From: a virus
Virus record (IMG/VR): IMGVR_UViG_3300021962_006171
Coordinates: 1 to 64,000 of that record
DNA length: 64,000 nt
Reading direction: 5' to 3' (one strand)
The translations under genes and the position numbers were made by a program. The notes under the pieces were generated by a model. The model was not told the origin of the DNA. It made no database searches and was given only the letters and a program-made list of their open reading frames with translations. The stretch's first letter is position 1. Every line of letters starts with the position of its first letter. This document shows, piece by piece, positions 41,546 through 49,540 of this stretch.

Positions 41546-42472
41546 TTATTGTCCTAACTTTTCAATAAATCGCTGATGATCAGTTCTTGCAGGTTGTTCA
41601 TATACTGTCTTAAAAAAAATACTCTGCTCAGGGGTTAGCATTTCGCCTATAGGTAATTCTAAATCTTTAACTAAAATTTTTCCTAGTTCTGATGTTCTTT
41701 CTCGAACTGTAGTGTCGTTCATGTTTTTAAATTCTTCAGCCCACATTCCGTCAAGGTAAGAAAAATCTCGTACATTAACATAGTCCCAATCAGTTAACAT
41801 TGTTTTATAAATTCCTTCTCTTGCGCCAAGGATAGCCCATATACCATTTTCTACATCAGAGCCAACCATAGTCCAAATATACAACCAATGTAAACAGCGC
41901 CAATGATTTTTTAAAAAATTTTCTTTACTAGGTTTTACTCCCCTATCTAAAGACAATTTAACACCTTCTCTAAACCCTGCTCTCCATGCTTGTGCAGGTG
42001 TCGCATTATTGTAAACATCAGACCAACAACTGTTCATCTGTATATAATGTGCGTCCCAGCAAAAATCTACCTGAGCTTGTTTATTTTTAGGATCAGCTGC
42101 CTCATGTGTTCTCATATTAAGCACATAAGATTTTGGCCAACATTTTAAGCCGCCATTGCCATACATCAAACCGTTTATTGCATTTCTTCCACACCAACTA
42201 ATAACAGCGTTATCGAGGCCTGCATGTTCGTTGAAATCAATTTCTTGATTTAAAAATTCGGCGCGGACGACATTATCTCCGTCTACAGTAATAAAACGAT
42301 CTGTTTCACTTAATCTAGCACAAGCCTTGTGCGCTTCGTCGCTACCTTTAACACCATGTACACGTTTAGCCCATGGAATTTTTTTACACAAGTCTGCGTA
42401 GTTTTTTTCAGCGTTTGGTTCATCATAGCTGAGATAGATGATATCATAATCAATAACTTTAAATTTTGTCAT
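41546..42472 (-). CDS. GT-A-type glycosyltransferase-like protein
   Basis: A 308-residue protein opening with YDIIYLSYDEPNAEKNYADL and VHGVKGSDEAHKACA, then FITVDGDN with Asp64-x-Asp66, a DxD metal motif typical of GT-A folds. YGNGGLKCWPK follows. It is the intact relative of the interrupted 26963-27649 gene. The C-terminal third (about 200-300) is extra compared with that gene. ATGA overlap with the upstream 42469 gene. Confidence 0.6.
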   Translation of the reverse strand: MTKFKVIDYDIIYLSYDEPNAEKNYADLCKKIPWAKRVHGVKGSDEAHKACARLSETDRFITVDGDNVVRAEFLNQEIDFNEHAGLDNAVISWCGRNAINGLMYGNGGLKCWPKSYVLNMRTHEAADPKNKQAQVDFCWDAHYIQMNSCWSDVYNNATPAQAWRAGFREGVKLSLDRGVKPSKENFLKNHWRCLHWLYIWTMVGSDVENGIWAILGAREGIYKTMLTDWDYVNVRDFSYLDGMWAEEFKNMNDTTVRERTSELGKILVKDLELPIGEMLTPEQSIFFKTVYEQPARTDHQRFIEKLGQ

Positions 42473-43863
42473 TCTACAATCTCATGTGCATAAGTTTCAA
42501 AATATTTTGTTGCATAAACGCTAATATCTTCTTTAGAATGTTCCCATGCATACTTGAACGGAAACACATACTCTGCACCAGCAACTAAATCATTTAATGA
42601 AAATTCAAGTGTACGATAAAGAACGTTTGGATCAAATTTAGATGTTACACTAAAATACATAGTGTCTATACCTATCCAATTAGTATTCTGTAGTGCTTTT
42701 GCTGTTTTTTTACCTAAATAAATGTTCCATGAACCTTTTGCATTATTCTGAACAAGATTTATATCGCTGTCAAAGACTTCTTTTGATCTGACCAACGATA
42801 ATGATTTTCCTATCAATACCTTAGAACCAGATTCAAGTGTTAACGGATCGTACACATCGACTTTTGTTTTTACACTAGTAAAGGTTGCTTGTGGTTCTTC
42901 ATTTATATTGTGAGAGCTAATAGCTAAGGTTGCTAACATTTTTGAAGGTTCATCAAAATAGCAAGGTGTCTGATCATCAAGGTAAAACACTATCGCAGAA
43001 TTTTCTGCCAGTAATGAAACCTCACTACTATACATAAACATTTTATTAAATTTTAAAACCTTGTTTCCGTTTTGGAGTTTTTCAGTAAATTTTAAGTACT
43101 TATTTTCATCGTCGTATAGCTGTATATTAGACACAACTAGTTCTGCATTCTCAATATTAAACGGTGTTCCTGCCTCTTGGTCTAACAGTAGTCTATATAC
43201 ACTGTTATTAATCCATACGTGTTGTCCGGATAAATGATCTAATTCATCATACCAGACATCTACATGTATTCCTTCGTAGATAGGTTTAAAATTTTTATTT
43301 ACAATCTGAATGTCTACATTTGTTTCTACATCAGATAGAAATACATCAGATATGTACAAAGTTACTTTTTCTAAATCTAATTCGTCTGCAGACTCCATAT
43401 CTGATTGCACAATATAAACATTGCCCTGATACCAAATAATGTCATCCTTCTTGTAACTACGTAAAGGAGACCAAATATAAACATTAACACCGTCATAGAT
43501 GTTTTCAAAAAGTAATGTACGTCTTTCTGACCTAGAACTACTTCTATATACAGGTAATCTATATAGTTGTGATTCAATTGATTCTAATTCATCTTCTATG
43601 CTGAGTTTTTTCAGTACTAGTTGTTTTAAAACAACATCATATGCAACTAAAAACTCATTAGTATTACTTTTACCTTCAAGAATACTAGCAACTTCGTCAT
43701 GCTTTACTTCTAGTACGTCTTGAGTATCTTCTAAAACTAATGGCTTAACATTAGATATTCTATCAACAGTTCCTAGTTCTTTATCAAAAACAACATAAGA
43801 AGTTTCAATATCAACATCAATGTTTACATTTAAACTTTTTAAAAAGTTTTGAAAATTAGACAT
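42469..43863 (-). CDS. Unknown beta-rich protein with carbohydrate-binding-like modules
   Basis: A 464-residue protein without enzyme motifs. Two related modules (about 118-160 and 205-245) read VYIWSPLRSYKKDDIIWYQGNVYIVQ and VDVWYDELDHLSGQHVWINNSVYRLL. This W...V/D...Y/W-x-G/N-x-VY pattern is that of small carbohydrate-binding modules also visible in the giant structural protein. It may be a virion-attached protein, or one that binds the glycan made by neighbouring enzymes. Overlaps glycosyltransferase-like genes on both sides. Confidence 0.5.
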   Translation of the reverse strand: MSNFQNFLKSLNVNIDVDIETSYVVFDKELGTVDRISNVKPLVLEDTQDVLEVKHDEVASILEGKSNTNEFLVAYDVVLKQLVLKKLSIEDELESIESQLYRLPVYRSSSRSERRTLLFENIYDGVNVYIWSPLRSYKKDDIIWYQGNVYIVQSDMESADELDLEKVTLYISDVFLSDVETNVDIQIVNKNFKPIYEGIHVDVWYDELDHLSGQHVWINNSVYRLLLDQEAGTPFNIENAELVVSNIQLYDDENKYLKFTEKLQNGNKVLKFNKMFMYSSEVSLLAENSAIVFYLDDQTPCYFDEPSKMLATLAISSHNINEEPQATFTSVKTKVDVYDPLTLESGSKVLIGKSLSLVRSKEVFDSDINLVQNNAKGSWNIYLGKKTAKALQNTNWIGIDTMYFSVTSKFDPNVLYRTLEFSLNDLVAGAEYVFPFKYAWEHSKEDISVYATKYFETYAHEIVE

Positions 43864-44701
43864 TTAAATAATTCCTATAACGTTCAATTATTTCAGGTGT
43901 TACAAAATCGTTTTCCGTATAATGTAATATTCCAAGCTGCTCGTAGTTTCCTATTTTGATTTTACAATCTCTAGTTATGTAAGTACCAACGCAATCTTGC
44001 CATCGGTTCCTAGGTTCAGACCAATTTTGAACATATGGTTTCATATGAGTAAATGTTGGAAAACTACTAATCTTGTTAGTAATCTTAGCATCGCAGTCTA
44101 AAAGTTTAGCTACAATTGCTGCGCTCACGTCAATACTAGGACGTTTAGGATAAAATTCCTTTGCATAAGATCCGTAAAACAATTGCCAGTTTTGCATTAC
44201 TAGTTCTAGCCATTTGTAAAATTCAATTGCAAATTTACTCTTTTCAAAGTAATGAAGACCACTGTATAAGTTAGGCAAGTTGTTTGCTGTAAATGTCTTT
44301 CGATAATAATCGCTAGATATCTCTTCGTTTCTATAGGTAAAAACTTTACTAGTGAAAAATAATTCATAATTTGATAGGAATTTCCACCAACTAGATATAT
44401 CTTGTAGCACTAGCATATCTGTATCAAGAACTAAGGTTTGATCATACGGGCTTGCATAATAGATTTTCCATCTATTTTCAATTTTCCAATTGCTATCAGC
44501 TGCATCATCTTCAAACGGTATTGGAATAATTTGGTCAAACAAATTTATGTATTCTTCGTTAACTGTGTTATTTGTTACAACGCTTATAAGCGTAGTTGGA
44601 TTTGTAACTTTTAGACTCATTGCTAGCAAACAGGCTTGTAGAACATAATCATGTTCATCGGTGTTTTGAGCAAGTACTACTACACCTCTAGTTTTATCCA
44701 T
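43856..44701 (-). CDS. GT-A glycosyltransferase-like protein (GT8-like)
   Basis: A 281-residue protein. GVVVLAQNTDEHDYVLQACLLAMSL is the nucleotide-sugar entry strand, YDQTLVLDTDMLVL (86-99) carries Asp93-x-Asp95, and LPNLYSGLHYFEKSKFAIEFY fits the acceptor-side region. Overlaps the related 44694 gene by eight bases. Probably retaining, nucleotide-sugar-dependent; substrate unknown. Confidence 0.65.
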   Translation of the reverse strand: MDKTRGVVVLAQNTDEHDYVLQACLLAMSLKVTNPTTLISVVTNNTVNEEYINLFDQIIPIPFEDDAADSNWKIENRWKIYYASPYDQTLVLDTDMLVLQDISSWWKFLSNYELFFTSKVFTYRNEEISSDYYRKTFTANNLPNLYSGLHYFEKSKFAIEFYKWLELVMQNWQLFYGSYAKEFYPKRPSIDVSAAIVAKLLDCDAKITNKISSFPTFTHMKPYVQNWSEPRNRWQDCVGTYITRDCKIKIGNYEQLGILHYTENDFVTPEIIERYRNYLNV

Positions 44702-45557
44702 TGCTTGCTCCTAACTTGTCAATTATACGCTCTAGACTAAATTTGTTCATAATATGGATATTCTGTTTATTGGCTTTTATTAGTGTGTATTCTCCGAGAT
44801 AGTCTTTTTTTTCTACTAACAAAACTATTTTATCTCCGTCAATATTTTGTAAGACATCCCTGTCAGATGAATAATAATGCTTGCCTGGTAAAGGAGCAAC
44901 AAATGTACCTTTGTTAAAGCCATTCATGATATGAACAGCAATGCTAAATGCAAAATCATTTCTAAACAATCCTGATTTAATTTGGTAAACTCGTCTATAA
45001 TGATGCCAATTTTCTTTAATATGTTTAACTAGGCTAAAAAACACTTCATTTTCAGGAGTTTTTCTAAAAAATACTACTGTAGCCCAATAAAAGTCAACAG
45101 TATAATCGCTTATATAATTAAATTCTCTAGCGTCACGCCAATCTGAAATATCGCTTGACTCTTTGTACAACATTAAATTGTGCTGAGAGTCAAAACATTT
45201 TAATAGAGTGTTGTTAGATACAATATAGTCAACATCCATTAGCAACGTTTCGTCATATGGAGACATATCGTATACTCCGTCACGCATATCGTTTTTGAAT
45301 GGGGCTGTTTTATGATATAAAGATCCGTCAAAGTATGCTCTATTATTACGTGTTTCTTGGTAGTCAACTGTAATTATTTTATCAAATAAACTAAAGTCAA
45401 AACTAGATACTAGATAGTCAGTACTGTCTGTAATTATAGATACCGGTAATCCTAGATATTCTTTTACTCGTTTAGCAAAAAACACTGCCTGCTTAACGTA
45501 ATCAAGCTGACCGTTATTGCGAGCAAAAACAATTACGCCTTTAGTTTGCTTCGTCAT
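44694..45557 (-). CDS. GT-A glycosyltransferase-like protein (GT8-like)
   Basis: A 287-residue paralog of 43856: GVIVFARNNGQLDYVKQAVFFAKRV, then YDETLLMDVDYIV (101-113) with Asp108-x-Asp110. FYWATVVFFRKTPENEVFFSLVKHIKENW matches the region after the DxD in its neighbour. A tandem duplication is likely. ATG lies within the last codons of the 45541 gene. Confidence 0.65.
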   Translation of the reverse strand: MTKQTKGVIVFARNNGQLDYVKQAVFFAKRVKEYLGLPVSIITDSTDYLVSSFDFSLFDKIITVDYQETRNNRAYFDGSLYHKTAPFKNDMRDGVYDMSPYDETLLMDVDYIVSNNTLLKCFDSQHNLMLYKESSDISDWRDAREFNYISDYTVDFYWATVVFFRKTPENEVFFSLVKHIKENWHHYRRVYQIKSGLFRNDFAFSIAVHIMNGFNKGTFVAPLPGKHYYSSDRDVLQNIDGDKIVLLVEKKDYLGEYTLIKANKQNIHIMNKFSLERIIDKLGASNG

Positions 45558-45903
45558 AATCTACCAGCGACTCTATTTTCCTACTTTGTTTTAATTTTTC
45601 GTAATTTGTAAAATACTCATTGGCTGCACTAAAGTATAAGTCTAGAATGTTATCATAAAATTTGGTTAGATCGGAAATCTTAGCAGGGATATCGTTATCG
45701 TCAGTAAGTACAATATCTGTATCGTTGCCTTTGTCAATTAACAGTCCAACAAATGTGATTAATTCCTTTGTTACAGAAAACTGACATCCATTTGAAAAAT
45801 ATAACAAGTCTTCATAATATTTTTCTTTAAGCATACGTTTTTGATTGTTTAGCGTTACCATAAAATTGCTAAACTTTAAAGCTTTTTCTAAGCGTTCGTC
45901 CAT
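45541..45903 (-). CDS. Conserved small marine-phage protein
   Basis: A 120-residue, mostly helical protein (MDERLEKALKFSNFMVTLNNQKRMLKEKYYEDLLYFSNG...). I recall this shape in marine T4-like phages as an unassigned conserved protein. First gene after the sigma70-like promoter at 45976-46003, with CAGGAG as ribosome site. A regulatory or assembly role cannot be told from sequence. Confidence 0.65.
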   Translation of the reverse strand: MDERLEKALKFSNFMVTLNNQKRMLKEKYYEDLLYFSNGCQFSVTKELITFVGLLIDKGNDTDIVLTDDNDIPAKISDLTKFYDNILDLYFSAANEYFTNYEKLKQSRKIESLVDYDEAN

Positions 45904-45940
45904 ATAAAACTCCTGTATGTTTATTTTATATATGCAAGTG

Positions 45941-45959
45941 CTTCCGTGAGAACAGGAAG
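45941..45959 (-). other. Small hairpin in the 5' leader of the 45903 gene
   Basis: CTTCC and GGAAG, five bases each with a nine-base loop, lie between the sigma70-like promoter and the ATG at 45903. Possibly an mRNA-stability or regulatory element, or the end of the upstream structural transcript. Short stem, low confidence. Confidence 0.3.
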
Positions 45960-45975
45960 ATCCGACTATGCTTAA

Positions 45976-46003
45976 ATTATAGCACCAATGACAAAGAAGT
46001 CAA
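45976..46003 (-). promoter_or_regulatory. Sigma70-like promoter
   Basis: Minus strand: TTGACT (46003-45998), a 16-base spacer, exact TATAAT (45981-45976). The -35 box starts two bases beyond the stop codon of the 46005 gene. It is the best sigma70-type match seen in the window and heads the leftward enzyme run that starts at 45903. Confidence 0.6.
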
Positions 46004-46004
46004 G

Positions 46005-46994
46005 TTAAATTTGAATGAGATTGGTTACTGCTGAACCGACAGGAGGAGTTGAAATAGTAACAGTATTAGTTGACACTCCATTTACTGTTGCTGTTCCTTC
46101 AGGGCGAAGAAGCTCAACATTAACATAAAAATCACCGTATATAGGTTCGTCTATATTTTCACTATGTACGTCCGCAAAATATACTCGAAATTGTATCTCT
46201 GTTGCTGAGTTTTCTAGCGCATATACTCTAAAATAGTTTCCAGAATAGACACTAGATGTTCCTGTATATATTGTTCTATAAGAGCTTATCAAATCGTAAT
46301 TACCATAAACTGACCCAGAACCAAAACTATTTGTGCTATATACAGAGTTTGCTGCAAACGATACTTTACCCACAGAACTGAATAGGCTAGACCAGTCCAG
46401 CGACTTAGAATTACTAGAAGTTGTAGCTACTCTATTACCCGATATTCTAATTTGGCCGCCAGCATTAAAAAAGTTTCTTCTAGATGTTGCATCAGCAAAT
46501 GTTACTGTAAAAATATAAGAAAGAGTCCTGTTCCATGTACCGCTAGAAGACTGTAGTCGAGAACCTTGTAGCGAAAAACCAGCACTATTTTTTAAAGTTT
46601 CTAATGAACCTTGCGTAGATTCATGTATTAAAAATCTATCAGTTTCTATTTGTGTCATTAAACTTTCAAGACCTAGAATATATGCTTCTTCAACTACATC
46701 AGTATTTGTAGTATTAGTTTCAAAGTCGCCTACAACAAACGGTGTTTGTGAAAAAGCCGATGATCCAACTTGATGTATTCTTGCTCTAGCTAAATCAATA
46801 TATAAATTTCGGTACTGCTGATCGTCAATTTTACTTGTACTAGATGTATTAGTATTATAGTTACCGACAACTGTAGGAGTATTAACTGTTTGACCGTAAC
46901 CAAAGGTTGGACTAACGGTCGTAGATGCGCCAAGAACAGATTGTATGCGAGTTTTTATTGCATTGAATCTACTTGCAGTAACCGTTGTTGGCAT
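46005..46994 (-). CDS. Virion fibre-like structural protein
   Basis: A 329-residue protein, Ser/Thr/Asn rich and beta-predicted, with FFNAGGQIRISG near residue 175 and an N-terminal half containing YIDLARARIHQVGSS. The next gene (47044) shares both elements in order (VKVRIHQIGTS, FFNSGGSIRISG), so the two are paralogs. Such proteins are annotated as structural in marine T4-like phages. Driven by the late promoter at 47016-47023. Confidence 0.7.
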   Translation of the reverse strand: MPTTVTASRFNAIKTRIQSVLGASTTVSPTFGYGQTVNTPTVVGNYNTNTSSTSKIDDQQYRNLYIDLARARIHQVGSSAFSQTPFVVGDFETNTTNTDVVEEAYILGLESLMTQIETDRFLIHESTQGSLETLKNSAGFSLQGSRLQSSSGTWNRTLSYIFTVTFADATSRRNFFNAGGQIRISGNRVATTSSNSKSLDWSSLFSSVGKVSFAANSVYSTNSFGSGSVYGNYDLISSYRTIYTGTSSVYSGNYFRVYALENSATEIQFRVYFADVHSENIDEPIYGDFYVNVELLRPEGTATVNGVSTNTVTISTPPVGSAVTNLIQI

Positions 46995-47015
46995 AGTTTA
47001 CTCCTCTCCTAAGAG

Positions 47016-47023
47016 TATTTATT
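47016..47023 (-). promoter_or_regulatory. T4-like late promoter, minus strand (AATAAATA)
   Basis: AATAAATA on the minus strand within a five-base inverted repeat (AGAGT/ACTCT, 47012-47029), followed by TAGGAGAGGAG and the ATG at 46994. Confidence 0.55.
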
Positions 47024-47043
47024 AACTCTAAAGACCGCATCTC

Positions 47044-47994
47044 TTAAGAAAGAGATACGTTATTTGTGTAAGTAGGAGCAAGAACGTCAACAGTAGAAGA
47101 ACCAGCTGCTCTAGTATGTTGTACTACACTATACAGTCTTCCATCAACGTTATTGTCAACACTGGGATTATAATCTGTTGAAAGATCATTGAATTTTACT
47201 TTAAACTGTATAGAACTAGTGCTTGCTGATCTAGCTTCGATAGTATAAAGGTTGTTTCCATAAAGCTGAGAATAGGTAGAGCCAATAGAAGAGCCTTGCT
47301 TCCTATAAATTTCTTGATAAGAGGAAGTTAATGCATAGTTTCCTATTTGAGAGCCAGAGCCTTCATTTCCAGGCACCGTTGAATTCCAGTTAAATGTAAC
47401 TCCGCCTGTTCTAAGTAATAGCTGATTCCAGTCTTTTCCCTTTTCTCCATTGGCGCCGCTATTAGAACCAGAAATTCTTATAGAGCCGCCTGAGTTAAAA
47501 AAGTGCCGTCTATGATCACCATTTGTAAAATTAACTGTAAATTCATGAGTTATTAGTCCGTTCCATTGAGCTGTTCGTGAACTAGTTATTCCTGACTCTA
47601 ATGTAACCTGAGAACTCGCTGCTAACATTTTATTAGCTTCAATTACTGACATCAATTCTTCGTAATCTAAAATACCTTTTAGCTCACCGTACTCGTCAGT
47701 TACGCTAATACCTTGTTCATTTATGTAAAAACTAGTTTCTTCTGCAATAATATTTAGATTTGATACTAGTTCGGCAATTTCTGTTGGACTTGTACCTATT
47801 TGGTGTATTCTAACTTTAACCATGTCAGCATAAATTGCATTAATGTCAGCCGCTCGGATAACGCTACCATCTGTCTTAGAAACAGGATAACTTTCTAAAG
47901 TTTGACCGTATCCGTTTTGACCTGCACCATTTCCGAGTATTAGTGCTAATCTACCTTGTAGATTATTAAGTCGTTCTGCACTTACGTCTGCCAT
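47044..47994 (-). CDS. Virion fibre-like structural protein
   Basis: A 316-residue paralog of 46005. N-terminal NNLQGRLALILGNGAGQNGYGQTL matches IKTRIQSVLGASTTV...FGYGQTV there, and HRRHFFNSGGSIRISG is shared with its RRNFFNAGGQIRISG. Ser/Asn-rich beta structure throughout. AAGGAACAAGC is its ribosome site. Probably a fibre-associated or baseplate-decorating protein. Confidence 0.7.
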   Translation of the reverse strand: MADVSAERLNNLQGRLALILGNGAGQNGYGQTLESYPVSKTDGSVIRAADINAIYADMVKVRIHQIGTSPTEIAELVSNLNIIAEETSFYINEQGISVTDEYGELKGILDYEELMSVIEANKMLAASSQVTLESGITSSRTAQWNGLITHEFTVNFTNGDHRRHFFNSGGSIRISGSNSGANGEKGKDWNQLLLRTGGVTFNWNSTVPGNEGSGSQIGNYALTSSYQEIYRKQGSSIGSTYSQLYGNNLYTIEARSASTSSIQFKVKFNDLSTDYNPSVDNNVDGRLYSVVQHTRAAGSSTVDVLAPTYTNNVSLS

Positions 47995-48003
47995 GCTTGT
48001 TCC

Positions 48004-49497
48004 TTAGACCTTTAATACGCATTCAACTAACTTCTCGCTTTCCTCGTTATTTGTCTCAAGTGCAATGCCAACTAAGCCGTTCGATGCTATAGTTGAAGCA
48101 ACACCGTCTTGCCAAGCATATACTGGCATTCCTTTTGAAACAGGACCAGAAATTCTTACTGGCACTCTACCTTTTAGAGCAACAGCTTGTCCGTCGGCCT
48201 CTGCATTCATTAAATATGCAGGCTTGTCACTTATAACACCAACTGCTAGGTCACTTACTTTCGCTGCTCTAACTTCTGCTTCACCGCCTACCGCGACAAC
48301 TGTACCAACTGGATAATCTTGGTCTGTGAGATACTTTTCAGCTAAGTCAGCATAACGTGCTTGTGTAGCAATACCTTGAAACAAGTTTGCTGCAATATCT
48401 CCAGATGTAGTTCTACATACTATGGTATTTGCATTTGCACTAACACTTGCAGTTCTGTAGTTAGAGTCTACTCTTAACGACTCTGCTTTATTAGATGTAC
48501 CTGTAAAAGTAACAGCATTTATAGTACCGAATCTAAGGCTTTCAGTACCTATACTAAATGTGTTATCAGCAGCAGGAACTAGCCCAGTATGGTTAACTGT
48601 TATAGAATGGACAACAGTTCCTACTTGATCTGTTGTCTTAAATTTAACCTCACTGCCAATACCAGTTTGATTTTCAATAATGCCTTCGTCACCGTTTTCA
48701 ACATAAAATTTAAAATCTAATGAATCACCTACAGAAACTCCGTTATCTGGAAACTGTACTAAAGTAGTAAACACAGTCGGAACGCCGGTTTGTGTAGTAA
48801 TATAGTTTGATGCATCAAGGCCGCCTAGTTTGTCTGCATTAGATGCAGTTCCCCAAAAACGAAAATCTTTACCTGACGATCCAGCTGAGTTAGTTATGCC
48901 GTTATCGCTGGCTCTAGTCCAAACAAGTGTAACACCTTTCTTAATTCTATCAAATCCCTGTCCATACAGTACCTCATTTGAGCTAAGGGTAAACTCTAAA
49001 GGACTAATGACGGATATAACTTCGTCTTCAATAGTTGATGCTATAATACTTCTTGTAGTTCCAGTATTGTCTAGTACCTCAAGACTTATCATTTGTGTTA
49101 CGCCTTCGCCGGCGTTTTGAGGACCAATTAGTACATAATTTGCACCATTGTATACATAAAGCTGATCATTTGCACTATCCCACCAAAAATCGCCATCAGT
49201 TAAACCAGTTGGTTCTAGTGTTTGTACTGAAGAGCCACCTGTTGTTCTCCATCGAGTACCATCATAAAACTTTAGTTTGCTATTTGCACTATCAAACCAC
49301 AACTGTCCGCTAAGTGCTCTAGGCGGAGCATTGGCTCCACTAAAGTTTTCTAGCAAAAACAGAAAGTTTTCGTTTTGAATTTCACCGTAACCAGCATAGT
49401 TTTTACCTATAAATTTAAGGTCTGTGGTTTGATCTACGGTACCATCTTCAACTATTGTTAAAGTTGTATTATTATATCTATCAATTTGATAAGCCAT
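48004..49497 (-). CDS. Long tail-fibre-like structural protein
   Basis: A 497-residue protein with the N-terminal module MAYQIDRYNNTTLTIVEDG...YGEIQNENFLFLLENFSG...GQLWFDSANSKLKFYDGTRW that also opens 49541 and 51489, probably the attachment end. A beta-rich shaft follows, then a C-terminal module with YADLAEKYLTDQDYPVGTVVAVGG and LKGRVPVRISGPVSKGMPVYAW, typical of fibre tips or chaperone-like ends. Under the late promoter at 49528-49535. Confidence 0.75.
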   Translation of the reverse strand: MAYQIDRYNNTTLTIVEDGTVDQTTDLKFIGKNYAGYGEIQNENFLFLLENFSGANAPPRALSGQLWFDSANSKLKFYDGTRWRTTGGSSVQTLEPTGLTDGDFWWDSANDQLYVYNGANYVLIGPQNAGEGVTQMISLEVLDNTGTTRSIIASTIEDEVISVISPLEFTLSSNEVLYGQGFDRIKKGVTLVWTRASDNGITNSAGSSGKDFRFWGTASNADKLGGLDASNYITTQTGVPTVFTTLVQFPDNGVSVGDSLDFKFYVENGDEGIIENQTGIGSEVKFKTTDQVGTVVHSITVNHTGLVPAADNTFSIGTESLRFGTINAVTFTGTSNKAESLRVDSNYRTASVSANANTIVCRTTSGDIAANLFQGIATQARYADLAEKYLTDQDYPVGTVVAVGGEAEVRAAKVSDLAVGVISDKPAYLMNAEADGQAVALKGRVPVRISGPVSKGMPVYAWQDGVASTIASNGLVGIALETNNEESEKLVECVLKV

Positions 49498-49527
49498 TTT
49501 TGTTTAACCCCTAATAGTGCTTTAAGT

Positions 49528-49535
49528 TATTTATC
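49528..49535 (-). promoter_or_regulatory. T4-like late promoter, minus strand (GATAAATA)
   Basis: GATAAATA on the minus strand, just before the stop of the 49541 gene, 31 bases upstream of the 48004-49497 start. An AGGGG ribosome site follows. Confidence 0.55.
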
Positions 49536-49540
49536 GCATT

